Below, piece after piece: positions 11,305 through 25,289 of a stretch of DNA of 64,000 nt (within the stretch, counting starts at the first letter, position 1; each line of letters begins with the position of its first letter). Source of the stretch: Tetrahymena thermophila SB210 (Eukaryota > Ciliophora > Oligohymenophorea > Hymenostomatida > Tetrahymenidae); assembly GCF_000189635.1 (NCBI RefSeq), contig NW_002476405.1, positions 372,001 through 436,000 on the forward strand, written 5' to 3'. The notes below the pieces were generated by a model. It made no database searches. It was given only the letters and a program-made list of their open reading frames with translations, and had not been told where the DNA came from. The translations under genes and the position numbers were made by a program.

Positions 11305-11320
11305 GCGTTAGCGTTAATAA
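11305..11320 (-). promoter_or_regulatory. Candidate upstream element TTATTAACGC, array copy 4
   Basis: GCGTTAGCGTTAATAA (plus-strand reading) holds one complete element at 11311-11320 and a second half-site, 163-178 bases upstream of the ATG at 11142. This matches the distance seen in copy 3 (169 bases). Confidence 0.4.
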
Positions 11321-11342
11321 AGCGTACAAATAAATTATAAAT

Positions 11343-11457
11343 CTTTACAATTAAATAAAATTTGTTCCTTACAAATTAATTAAAAATCCTTACAAATACA
11401 TTCATAAACACTTATTAATTAAAAACCTTACATATTAATTAAAAATCCTTACAACAT
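11343..11457. repeat. Imperfect ~22-bp CTTACA tandem repeat upstream of copy 4
   Basis: Five CTTACA/TTTACA boxes alternate with AAATTAATTAAAAATC-type tails, and there is one longer unit in the middle, in the same order as at 4604-4741. Here the cluster sits about 200 bases from the start codon rather than 590. Confidence 0.65.
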
Positions 11458-12333
11458 AAAAGAATTTTTCTACTCTAAAAGAAATTAAATTAATTAAAGT
11501 AAACTGTTTCAATAAAAGGAATTGATAAAATATAAATTTAAACATAGTTTCAAAAAACTTGTAAAAATAAAACTATTATAAATATGAAATGATAAAAGGC
11601 TACTAATTTTTTAGAAAAATATTTTGAAAAAAAATTTAAATTAATTTATGAATAAAATATTTTTTAAACTAAAAAATTAAAAATATTAAATTAATAACGA
11701 AATATTAAATTTAGTGAAAGATTTTTATTTTTTTTGTTGTAAGTGAAAGTCTTATTTCATCAATGAAAAATATTTTCTTAATTGGTGAAAAAAAATAAAA
11801 TAAAACATATTAAATGAATAAAAAAAATGGCTCTTAAATTTAGGCTTTTAATTACTTCTAATTTAATTTGAAAAAATATAACTTAAAAGATATAACATTT
11901 ATAAATTATGAGATCTATTAGTTATTAAATTAAAAAACATTTAAATTGTTATAATATATGAATAACATAAATTATATTTAAGCATGAACATAAAAAGTGA
12001 ATATTAATTTGGCTAAAGCAATATAGATACTTTTAATTAGTTAATAAAATTGTAGTACTTTTATATCTAAAAACTAAATAACTATTTTATAACATTTTAC
12101 TTGTTTTCAGATATTTTATAGAAGTAAAATATTTCATAAATTTACATAATATTTTAATGTATAGAATAGAATTTATGGCTTATCATTTTATAAATTAAAT
12201 ATACTATTAGAATATATTTATAATATAATTATTAATTACTCTTATAATTCAGAAATTTCATTTTAGATCATTTAATAAATTAATGTTTTGTATGAATATT
12301 TTATAAACAGCACATATAAAAACAATTAATTAA
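11458..12333. other. AT-rich spacer
   Basis: I see no gene or structured element. It lies between the promoter of array copy 4 and the 3' end of the first giant membrane-protein gene. Confidence 0.5.
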
Positions 12334-15300
12334 TCACTTGCTTTAAGTTTTTGCATAAATATCAACTGAAAATGCGTATTTGCTTTTTTAATAATACATA
12401 TTAATCTTTTGATTTTCAATATTATTATAATAAATAAAATTTTGTTTAAATCTTACAGATTAAACTGATTTTCTTAAGATCTTCCATAGATTTAAAATTC
12501 TATTCTTATCAATATAACCAATTTTTTTCAAAAATTGTTTTAGTTTAGGCTAATTTAAAAGTCTTTTTTCAATTATTTTACTTAAGTTTATTAGTTATTA
12601 TTAAAGAACAATAGCAACTATATTTTTGATTAAAAGGCCTATTGATATAATATTAATAATAATAAGAAAAGAAAATGCAACACTTTAGCTTTCTTAATCT
12701 TAAACAATTTAGCTCTGAGACAAATAAGCACACAAGCCTATGCTTATAGAACATAAAATATAAATTAATTCTTCCATGTAATTTAAAGTTTGATTGCTGT
12801 TAGGTTAATCTAAAAAAGAATTAATATATTAAATTAGTAAAATAAATTATCTGCTTACATTATTTTATTGATAAAGAGTACACCAACAATATAAAACATA
12901 GTAAAGAAGCCTTTAAAGAATTTTAGTCATCAAAAAATATGTTATTTATGAATACAATTACTGATTTTAAAGAAATTTTTATCAATTCCCAAAAGTAAAA
13001 CTGCTCTTTAAAATCAAAATAAAATATTCCAAAAAGTTTTAAATTATCCAGTTAGTTTAAACGATATTTTATTTATCTCAAATTATATAGCAAGTATAAA
13101 GGAATTAAAATGGTCCATATAAACAGCAATGGAAAGATGCAAGCAATTCTTTGTAATTGAAACTATTTATTACAAGAAACAGAAGAAAAGTTTTTTACAA
13201 AACTTTATCCATATTAATCTACACAAATACCCTATTATTTTTATTCAAAAATATTATTAAATTTTGTTCATTTATTAAAATACTTTATTTTATTTTGATG
13301 AGTTAATTTTAATGAATATATTTTATAGAAACTAAGGAAATAAAATTAAAAAAAAGAAATTATTTTACACTTCCTATTAATTGTTAGACAACAGACGGTT
13401 AATTGGCAATATAGATAAAGCTAATTCCTGAAAAAATATCAATAAGATTAATTTTTTATTTTCTAATAATCCTCTAAAGTAAGTAAAGAAATATGAAGAG
13501 AATTACATAAGTAAGTATTGTTATCTATCCTAATATTATTTTAATAAAAATAAAACTTAGACTTTAACTTTTGTAAAGCTCTATTAAAGAACAATCTATA
13601 GAAAGCAAGGCTTTTTTGTTTGGATCTGATAAAGAATTAAAAAATGATTAATAATTTTATAACTAAGATTTTATGATATCACTTACTATCATAAATACCT
13701 GTAAATATGATGTTATTAGCTTTATGTAAAAACTGGTCTAGTATATATTTCTAGTAGTATATATTTTCATTAAGTAAAGAATTTTTGCTTAAATATTTTA
13801 AGCTACTTAACCTAAGTAGCTATTAACCATATATAAAGTTAGAAAAGAATTTGCAAGAACAATCAAAACAAATAACCATGTTTGGCTAGCAGTTTAAGAG
13901 CAGCTTTAAATTAAATATAAATATCATTTTATGTTTAGTATAATAAGAATTTTACTTTATGCAGCCTAAGTTTCCATCTTAAACATATGATTCATTCCAA
14001 TATTTACCATATATATCACAGTCGGTGCACAAAGGCCCAACTAATCCTTTTTTTAATTCAAAATAATCTTTTTAAATGTTCTGAATAAATTTTTTAATTT
14101 TTACCTTTTTTACAATATCGAATATCTGAATTTCTTATTATTTTACCTTTCTTTTCATAGATATCTATATCACCTATACAAGTATTTGATTAAGATTTAC
14201 ATTAATAAAAATCTGAAGAATTTAAGTTTAATCTCCAGTAACCCTCTCTAAGATAAACCATATATCCATCACATATTCCGTAATTAGGACATTTAATACA
14301 TTTTTAGCCAGGTTAGGTATTGTAAAATGGGTTAGAGCATCTTTAACAAAAATCAAATTTTTATACCTTTAAATGCTAATATCCTAATTCGCATCCTTCA
14401 ACAAATTATACTATTAAATAAAAACTGTTTTATTCTAAACTATATGAAGTTATTTCACCTGTTATTTAATCATAAATAGGGTTTTTAATTAAATCTGATG
14501 AAAAAGTCAGCTTCACAGTTAATCCAAAGACTCCATTCAAATTTAATTAACTTAGCTTAAAACTCCCACTTTTTTATATAATTTGCTAGCTACTTAGATA
14601 AGCATTAGAAGTATCATTCAATAAAATATTAAGAGTAATATTTTCTTGATTTTAAATATAAAATTCATTTTATTATGTCATAAACTAAATAGCAAGGTCA
14701 TCCTTTTTTTAATAAAAATTATTAAATTTAAATTGTAATATTTAATTGATTAATTACACTGAATTTTCCACTTGAGTGTATGACCTTATTATCTTTTGGT
14801 TAAGTCCCATTTAAGATTGCAATCATATGATGAGGATATTAAAAAACATTAGAAGAAAATTGCTTAGCCACATTACTTTGAAATAAATTTTTAGTATAAA
14901 GATTTTATACTGCTTAGCCACTTTCAGAGAATATAGCACCACCAATCTAAGCTTAATTATAAAAAAATAAGCTATTTCTAATCTTTATTTTAGTTATTTA
15001 TTCTACGCCTTTATAGTAAATAGCACCTCCATTACCTTAGCTAGCCTGATTGTAAATAAATGAGCAATTAAAAAATGAAACACTTGAGCTATCGATGTAT
15101 ACAGCACCAGAAGATTTTAAGGAAAAATTATTTTTAAACAAAACAAAAGATAAAAACAGAGGATATTATAAATCAGATATTTCTTACAAAAGTCTTGTAT
15201 TCAAATTAGAAATAATATTTTTAATTTAACTAATAAATAATATTCCTTTATCTTGCACTTGATTTAATCCAAAATCACTATTTAGTACATTCAAGTAATA

Positions 15301-18300
15301 GCTGTTCAACTAAACTAAGCCTTTATTACAAGCCAAGCATATATTATTATTGAATTTAGATTCTTAAATCTAAGTGAAATTAGAGCTTATAACTATAAAG
15401 GTGTTAGCTATTTAGCTAAATATGCTATCAAATTAAGTATTAAAAATGTAAATTTACTACATATCCAATAATTAAATCAGAGAAACTAAATAATTAATGT
15501 TTTAATATAAATTATTCTAATCCTTAAAGTATTGAGTACTTTATACCTAAAATAGTGTTTTTAAACCGTAATTATTTTAGATAGCAGAATCATATTTCAG
15601 TTCTTCCATTATAAACTAGTTATTAAAAAGATTAATTTCAATAAATCCATTTAATAAAAGTTATTATATGTTAAATTAATCAGTTTCAAAGTAATTCTTC
15701 ATATGTTTTTTTAAGATGTTTTGTGAAACATTTATGGGATTGAAGCTAAATTAAGAATCTGTCATTAAAAAAACATTTTTGTGTTTTAATTAGAAATCAA
15801 AATATATTAATGAACCTGCTTAACTAATATTGTCAATAAATTCACATTAAGCCAAGCTTATAAATTTCTTAAATTAAGAATTTTAAACAAATAAGACTCC
15901 ACCTTCATTAAATGCTATGTTAGATATGAAACGAGTTGATACTATCTCTGTTTACAATCCGCAAAGTTAAGAATCAATAAAAATAGCTCCCCCTTAATTT
16001 TCTTTATTAAACTAATTAAAACTTAAATTGTTAACAAAAGAGCAATCTTAAATTTTTAAATAACCAATTATGTCAAAAATAAAATAAGTAGCTCCTCCTT
16101 TCAAGGCTCTACCTCCTTCAAAATGAGTATTTATTATATATGCTTTCTAAGTATAAGATTATATAAATCCTCCTAGAACTGTAGTATTTGAGAAATCTAT
16201 ATTTGAGTAGTCATTTTTAAAGAATGAGTTATTAACTGTGAATTATTTTGTATTTATGATCAAGCAATTACTTTTCTATACAGAAAAATTATTAATAAAC
16301 TTTGAGTTAGTTAACTCTATATTTCCTAATAAAGCTTCAAAATAGGCACATGAAGATGTTTTAGTTGGAACTTCCTTTTAATTAAAAATTTCATATTTAA
16401 AAATAAATTTTTTATGATTAAAATTGATAGTTAATTATAATATTAAAATAAAAAGATAAAAAATAATTTTTTTAATTAAATGCTTATAAAAAATTACATT
16501 TGCTTTTACAGTTTGAATTAGTAACGAATTTTAGACTACTAAATTACTAATAGTAACTGTTTCTTGAATCTATGAATTTATATGGATTGGAGTGGTGCTA
16601 AATTATTATTGAGTGATATTTGTAGTACAATTTGTTATTTAAACATCTTTCATAATAAATATTTTATTGGTTAATTAAGATTTTATTTATTACTAAATTG
16701 TGATCTCAACTAACGATTTTTAATAAACTATATTTTAAATGACAATATTTTTAATAGCCATTTACTAAAATAATCCTATTATTTCTATAATAGAGTAATT
16801 ATTGATATTATCTTTTGTTTAAATACCTTTTAAATTATTTAATTTGAAATAGTTTGCTTTTTAAACTTTTAAAAATTATATTTCACCATAATTCATTAAA
16901 TTGATATCTTGAACTACTAAAATGTTAACGTTTGATAAACTAATAAATGAACTTAACTAAAGACCAAGAGAAGTATCAGTAATAATTTGATTATTATAAA
17001 TATTAACTTCTTAAATAATAAATTACTTAATTAACTAATTTTTGTCATTTAAAAATATTTATTAGCTGCTAGTAATTATGTTCTAATAAAATTATATATC
17101 TGTGAGAAATAATGAATTAGAAAAATTTATTGGCTATCTGAGTGCACTTAAAAATATATATCCTTTAATTGTATTATAACAAATAATTATAGATCTAGCT
17201 TGAAGACTGTTAAATTCGAATAATGAAGGATTCTAACCTAAATTTTCTGATTTCATAAATAAAGTATTATTTGCAATTAAAATATCTGATAGTATAGTAC
17301 TTGCAAATTGATTATTAGAAAACATTTTTGAATAATTTGTTATGAGGTTATTTATAATAGTTAAGTTACTAATACTAACCCAATAAATGTTTTATTAATT
17401 AAATATTAAATAGTTAAATAAGGTACTAGAATTATCCCATTAACAATATTAAATTTAGGTATTTTTAACTATTAATTATGTATTATTTTGATTGATCTAA
17501 ATGAAACTTGAGGAATTAAATGTCACCTTTTGGTATAAAATATTATATTAGTTTTTTATTTCATTTTAATATAATCAGGGTAAAAAAAGGAAAATTCTGA
17601 ATTGTTTTTATTAAAAAATTTTTGAAAAAATAAATAATTTAATAATTTTTGAAAAATTTTATTCTTTTTTAAATGATTTATGTTTTGATTAGAAAGAATA
17701 GGGTATTTCGACTTTTATATTTTCAAAAAGGAGATTGAGAAATTGTGTTAGTTAATTATACAGTCAATAAGATTAAAATATATTTACTTTAGAAATGTTG
17801 ATAGAATCTAATGTTATTTAAAAGTCGGGACTTATATTGTCTTAAGAATAATAAAGCTAAATAACTGAAGAGTAATTATATTGCAAATTATCAAATGTTA
17901 CTTTTTCTAAAATTAAATTATTTATCAAATTATTAATATTTATAGTAAGAACATTTGATGGGCCATTTAAAGATCTTTAGAATTTTAAGTTACTTAAATA
18001 AACCTATTTTAATTTTGTTGAATATATCTAAAACCCAATTTTAAATTAATCAAAGTAAGGAGAATAAGAGTCTACGTTTATATTAGAGACAGACACATTT
18101 GTAAAACCTTAAAATACTGAAGGATAAATTTAAAGGAATTAAAATTATTTGTTATTTACTTATTCGTAAGTAATATTTAAATGTAATACATCTAATGATT
18201 ACATTTTTTACAATAAATTTGATTTTATTTACAAAGGCTTAAGGAGTTAGCATTAAGATTGATCTGAAGAAAATATTAGCTATAAGTCAAGTTGTTTTAA

Positions 18301-21300
18301 AGATATTTCATTTAAAGCAACTAAGGCTAAATTTGGGTTATTTTCTCCTAAAATTAAATTATCAAAATTAGCTACATCTGAAATCATATTGATATTAAAA
18401 GGATTATATCTAGTTCCATCGCCAATGTTGTTTGATATTTTTGCACAATTAATATACAATTTAGTGATTTTTTTGAAATAGCAAGATTGATCTCCTATCT
18501 TGCATAAAGTACATGAAAATCTTTTCTTATCAAATCTTATTTCATATCCTTGAAAATAACTCTAAAAGGCTTAGCTACCTACTTATAGTTCTTGAATTGT
18601 TTTGCAGGAAAAACATTTTGTTTAATAAATTGAATAATCATTTTTGAATAAATTGCCTGTTTAATCACAAGTTTCGCATCTATTTTAAAATTATTTTACT
18701 TAAAAATTAAATAATTAAATAATTTTACAAGAAAGGGCATGCCTAACAAGATTTTTAGTCTCCTGTAAAAGTACTTAATTTAATTTCCTAGCTAATAAAA
18801 TTTTTTCCAAAAAAGAAGTTACCCATAAAGAGCTATATTGATTAAATGTATTATAACACAGCCGTTTAATTACAATCGATGCAAAAAAAATTATTTAGTT
18901 TAAAAATACAGTTGTTGCATAGCTAGCCACAAGGATATTAAATGCAAATTTTTTAAATTGGATCAAAATAATAGCCATCAAGGCATGCGCTACAAAATGT
19001 CTATACATTTAATAATTTTTTATAGTTTAATCTTGAGTCGATATCAAACGAAATATCTTCATACATAATATGGGCAGTTAGATTAAATTTTAGTTTTTAA
19101 GTGTCATATCCTATTTCATAACATCTTGAGCATCCTTACAAGCACTGTACACATCCAAGTAATGTTACCATATAATTATCTTAAGAACATTAAAGACAAG
19201 TAAAATACTATATTTATACTGAATTTTAATCTAAATAATATTAATAATAGCACTTATCACATCCACTTATCTATTTTAAAAATTATAATTAATAAAAAAA
19301 TTTATAAAAATAAATTTATATTTAAATATTTATTTTAGCATTTTATTATATAATTTTATCTTTTTAGTTAACTTCAAAATTCTTTAATTTTAATTTGCGC
19401 ATTTTATTTTTTTGTACAAAAAAAAAATCCGCAATTAGCAATCAAATAGATATTTATATTATATTTCTTTTATTTAATATATTAGTGTGTAAAATATATT
19501 TTTAAAAAAACTTATTAAAAATATTAAAATATTCAAAAAGCAATGGTTTAGCAATATATGTGTGAAAAAACTCGTACTCTTTGAACATTTTAGTCTTACG
19601 CAACTTCCTAGTTTAAGCCCCAGCGCATATTTTACAAATAATTACATAAATTTGTATTTACAAAAAATGGAATTATTTCCATTATTTTTAAAACTAATTT
19701 AAAAAGTTAAAATAAATATCGTTACTTATTAAATGCATTTGTAATTGACGTCACATTTTTTTTTAGTATAATCAAGTGCAAATTCCTTGCACAACTTGCA
19801 AGAAAATTTATCGTTTTAGAATTATAAGCAGTTGATATCCGTAACATCAAAATTTTACCTACAATAATTTTTATCAGATGATAAAATATATTGGTATGAG
19901 CAAGCAAGGCATATTATTGTTGAATCAGTAGTTGAACCGGTTTAACTGTAATATGATAAATCATATATTAAGTTAACTTAGCCTGTGGATTTATTCATAA
20001 GAGAATGGAGAGCACAAAATTATATTGCTACACCACAATCACTTCCTAAATTAATATTAAATAAATTAAAATTGAAATTAGCTAACAAATTATTTACCAT
20101 TAGGTTGTTAAGTTTGTGAGCTTAGTTAACAGCTGTTGCATTACTTAAAAATTTTTAAATTTGTGTAGTCATTTTAGGTTAACTAAACATTATTGATTTC
20201 ACCAATATTAAAGTAACTATTTTGATTAGCTATAAAAACATTTTAAAAAAATCAAAAAGATTACCAAGTAAATTACCATATGAACAAGAAGTGCAATTTT
20301 TTCCACAATTATCACATGTAGTCAAATTATAAGATACGATATAAGCAGATTTACAAGTCTAGCACATAGGTATTAAATGCATTGAGTTCAGACTCTATCT
20401 TTGCTCTTTATTTATTTCATAGTAATAAAATTTGACTCCTTAACTATTTAAAAAACCTAATTCACACTATAAGCATCCATTTTCACAAGCCTCGCATTAA
20501 CCTTATTAATTTAAGTAATAACCTAGCTAGCATTTTAAACATACCTATTGCTATTAGCCATTTTGCATATAGAACTGACAAAATGTACATTTATCTAGTG
20601 TACCTAAATGAAGATTTTAAAATAAATTTAATTTTAAAAAAAGTAAATTGTATCAGAAAGTTACAGTATAAATTCTTCAAAATGAAAATTTTAAAAGAAG
20701 TTGTAGAACTTAAAATTTACCAAAAAATAGCTAAAAATATTACTATTAATTCTGGAATGCTGTGAACAGCACAAATATTTTAAGAATTCAAATTCCCCAT
20801 ATATAAACTGGAATAATTATTATTTTTAGTGGAAAAATTGCAATGGATTATAAAAATTTGATAGATTTTTAATTAGTTTTTTATTTTGGTTTTAATTAAA
20901 AAAAAATGCTATACTTTGAAAAATCAGAGTTTTTAATAATTATAATGAATAATAAATATGATTATTTAACCATTTTATTAAAAAGTTCAATTAAATAGAT
21001 TTTGAAATTAAAATTTTACATAAATTTGAGCTAACTAATTAATATTTTGGATACTAAAAACTATTTTAAGAGCTGCTTAAATTGATTGTATAGCTCAAAG
21101 CAAATGGAGGTTTATTTTCTATCATAACTACATTTTTTTATTAATCTGTTGTAAACTTTAAGATAGTTAACTAGCAAACCTTGGAAGATATTTAGTAGTC
21201 ACTCCTAAAATAAATTATTAAATAAAATAATTTCAAAAAATTTAAAATGAAAATTAATACCAAGCCCCAGTCTCAAGACTGCAATCAAGACATTTTTGGC

Positions 21301-24300
21301 TGATTTATGTAGTCCCTTAAGGTATTCTATAAGTTTCAGGATATTAATTTATAGTATTATAGAGATAATCACACTAAACACATTAAACACTTTAATCTTA
21401 TTAGTTTTTATATAAAAAATATCCTTCTGCACACTAGGTACAATAATTCAGGTCTTTGCAGGTGTAACATCTTTTTATTAAATAAAAATTTAAAAATAAA
21501 ATTTTATTCAGTATTCATTCATATATTTTACCCAAGAGGGCATTTAGTTATTTGCTATTAATTACAAATAAATCCCTAACACATGTCCTATTAAACATAT
21601 ATTATATTTAAAGAGAAAGTTGTTTCAATGCTTTATTTTTAGCTGTTATCTCTTTGCTACATGGTCAAACATAATTTATCACCAAGATTAATAAAATTGT
21701 TTGGACACCTTAAGCATTTAGAAGAAAGGTTCCCAAAACTTTGCAATATGCATAAATTTTATTCATCTGCACAATATAAATCAGTGTCATCTTTATAAAC
21801 ATTCATATCCACAAAAATGCATGGTTTATCAGGTCTTACTTATTTTATGCACTCATTTTGTTTAACGGGCATGTCTTTAAACTAAACACATTATCCAGTA
21901 TTAGGATTCAAGCATGAATTTAAAGGACAAATTTTGCATTATCCAGATAATGGATCAGCACATCTACCTAATAAATAAGAACATTAATAAATTTGATTAT
22001 AATTTTCAAAAATTATTTAAATACCTTAAGTATCTTAACAATTTGTTCCCATAGGCATACATGTTTTAAAGTTTACAGGTTTGAGGCAGTAGTAATAATT
22101 ACACAAATCACAGTTATCTATTGATGAAGAGCATTAATTACTATTAATTGAGCATTTAGTATTAACGTTAGGATCCACATATTAACAAGTATCTCCTAAT
22201 AAACATGACATACCTTAATAGCATTTAACCTTTTAAAAAGAGAGAAATAAAATTATTTATTTAATTATATTTACAAAGTAATAAAATTTAAGATGAGACC
22301 AAATTGAAATTTTTTATTTTAAAATTAGTGATGCTTAATTTAAGACAATATATTAATAATTTGATTACAGCAACAGGCTGATTAGCTCCCAAACATTCCA
22401 TATTACTATTGTAACCTTATTATATTTATAAAATAGTATTAAAAAAAATAAAATTCCTATTTGTTAAGTTTTATTTAAAAATAAAAATTACCTAACGCAT
22501 TTTTGGACTAATCATAATCAAGTAGTATACAAGAATATTGTTATGGTTTGACTTATTTAATGCAATATCTTTAAAATTAAAATAGTTTGTAAATTTAGAG
22601 AATGAGGAAAATTAAAAAATACCCATCTAAACATTATTTAATTTATTATGTAGCTACTTAGCCACTCAATAAGCAATTTGAAGAAAAATATTCTCTGCCA
22701 ACATAAAAAGAATCTAGCTCAACACACTAATTCTGAATCAAACAATAATTTAATTTGCAGTAAGAAGCAAAGTAACTTTTGCTACCTATACAAATCTAGC
22801 TGTTTGCATCTCTTCCTACGTATGAGCTACTTTAATAGCTACTATCATTTAATGATACACATTGATCTCCCTAAAGACAGAGTTAAGGACCAGCACAACT
22901 TAATGAATTAGCTATATAATTTATATATTGTTATATTTCAATAATTTATTTTAAAAATAACCTTAATTAATAGATTGGCAATATCCATTAGAGTTTTTAG
23001 CAGCATAATTATATAGTATTGGACTCACATAATCATATGAAAACGGATAAAACAACTTGTAGCAAGCTTATTTACCACTAAGTTAAAAAATTTTTTTATT
23101 GATATCAAAATTAATCAATTAATTACTTTATAGGTAGTATACAATATTATAAGCTATAGCACAACATCACACCTTTAATTAAAAATTTTTTTAAAATCGC
23201 TTTGTTTTTAATTTCTTTTACTATCAACTTATTGGCTTTCAACTAAGCATCTCTCTGTAGTAGACTCTACACCTATAAAAGGACCTATTTGTGAAGTTGA
23301 TGATTAAAAACTACCTCCATAAAGTATACAATAATCTGAGTTTTAAGTTTAAGAATATGAATATAAACAATATCCATCTGCGCACATCTCTATATTTTGT
23401 CCAATATAATCACTCTGTGATAAACAATTAGTAGTTTTTATTTCTCTTCCTACTCTATCTAATAAATCATTAGATAAATCAACGCAAGTAAGATTAATCT
23501 ATTCGATACAAAACTTTATTTTCCTACATCTATTAAAAAAATTTAATATTATTACAATTAAATCTCAAACAATTTATTTTTCATTATATGAAATTTATAA
23601 ATCTTAAATATTAGCATCCTTCAAATTTATAAAAAATAAAAATAATAAGAAATTTGAGTAAGTAAATAAATAAATACCTCACTGCTGTTTTTTCACCTCT
23701 TTTTAAACAAAATCCTTTATCATCGACACCAACATATACATTATCAAATGGGATGCAAGAAAAACCTGTTCCAACCTTGAGAAGGCAACTTTAATCTGAG
23801 CATAAAGTAATTTCTTTTTAATAAATATACATTTTGCTATCAAACCTTATATAAGTTAAAAATATAAATTACGATCATACACTTTATTTTATTAGACACA
23901 AAAACCATTCGGTAGAATTCCCTATAAAATTGAAAAAAAATAAATAATTTAACATTTCAGAAATAGAAAAATCTTACTAGGTTATAATAAGAAAAATCTA
24001 CAATTTAAGTACAAATATTATGTACTGGATCAAAACAAATTGATTAAATTGTAAAAGGATTATCTTTATAACATTCTATAGACTAATAAGTATTTATTTA
24101 TGCACATTAATAATCGACTAATTTGGCTGGTAAATTAATTGATAGTTGTGTACATGTATTATTAAAGCTACAAAACCTAGATGTTTTTATTTAAATAAAT
24201 TAATTTAAATTTTTTTATATAATTTTACCCCTGTGCACAATATGATATACCATTAATAGTTGTTTAGTTCATTATTAAGCAATTATATTTTGTTTTTTCG

Positions 24301-25289
24301 ATTCCAACATACTTTGTTGAATCTAATGCCAAATTCTTAATAGTGCTTGTACTATTTTCAACACAAAATGGAATTTTCACAGAGATGACTTGGTCTTTTT
24401 ATAAATGATATCATTATTTGATTGTCCATGCAATTTATCAAATAATTAATTCGAATTTTTAACTTACAATCAATATACAAAATCCAATTAATTTAATAAT
24501 AAATAGTAAACTGTAAGTTTACTGTTGTTTGTAAATTTTTCCTTTTTTCCTCAAATTAAATTAGCCTAAGGTTTTATAATCCAATCTAATTAATTGGTTG
24601 ATTAATTCATTTGTATAAAAAAGGAATATGAAACAAATACTTATTAATTTCTGTAAACCCTATTTATTTCAAATTACCCAAAATATTTATATCTGCATGA
24701 AACAATTAATAAAAATGTTCCCGATTTTATTTTATCTTAAGAAAAGTAATACAATTTGAACAAAAACTGGAAAAATAAATATTTTATTTTTAAAAAAGAT
24801 ATAAAAATTAAAAATTATTTTCTTTTTAAATTTTGTTTAAGAGCTAATTAAATATAGTTTAACACATATATTACCTATATCTACTGTATCAACAGAGTAT
24901 AAGCACTTGTACAGACTTTAATCTCTGTTTGTGTTATTTAGTAAACCTACATATGGACTCGAGGGATCTGTTTCTATCTGATAATTAACGCATTCATTCT
25001 AATTTTTGGATATGCAAATCTAATAAGATGTAGAATTCCAACACTATACATTGTCAGAAACTGTTACATTATTTTATACGCATTTGTAGTTATTTAAACT
25101 CCTTCCAACAGAATCATTTATATCATAATCTTTGCAATCAAGACTATCATTTATGCATTAATTATAGGATGGGTCTTTGCAATCAGTAGATCCAATAGGA
25201 GTACATTATTTATTTTAACATTTTGGTGATTGGCAATAAGCTTGAACTACAAAACTAAGTAACCAAATTAATATTTAATTCGATCTCAT
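12334..25289 (-). CDS. Giant Cys-rich / beta-helix multi-pass membrane protein A
   Basis: The start at 25289 opens a signal peptide (MRSNQILIWLLSFVVQAYC). The end is TGA at 12334-12336 after YAKTQSK. Many short GT...AG introns interrupt it, and I estimate about 3,000 residues without having assembled every exon. Order from the N-terminus: repeated ~60-residue Cys modules (25.2-22.2 kb); furin/growth-factor-receptor-type Cys repeats such as CYTCKDLNYCTQCAEGYF (22-18.5 kb); a long beta-helix region with PMP-like repeats such as NGGAIYY and GGAIFSES (18.4-14.7 kb); a membrane-proximal Cys block (GYWRLN, then GPLCTDCDIYG, about 14.4-13.9 kb); and several membrane helices with a basic cytoplasmic tail (13.9-12.3 kb). 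Parts on either side of 20.6-21.0 kb are joined by a phase-1 intron that restores a Cys and is conserved in gene B, so I call one gene rather than two. It is probably a surface receptor or adhesion protein. Confidence 0.7.

Noticed and set aside
20583-20765. Plus-strand frame of 60 codons starting MYIYLVYLNEDF
   Set aside because: It overlaps the conserved minus-strand intron and Cys exon of giant gene A and is composed of AT-rich filler, so it is a shadow frame.
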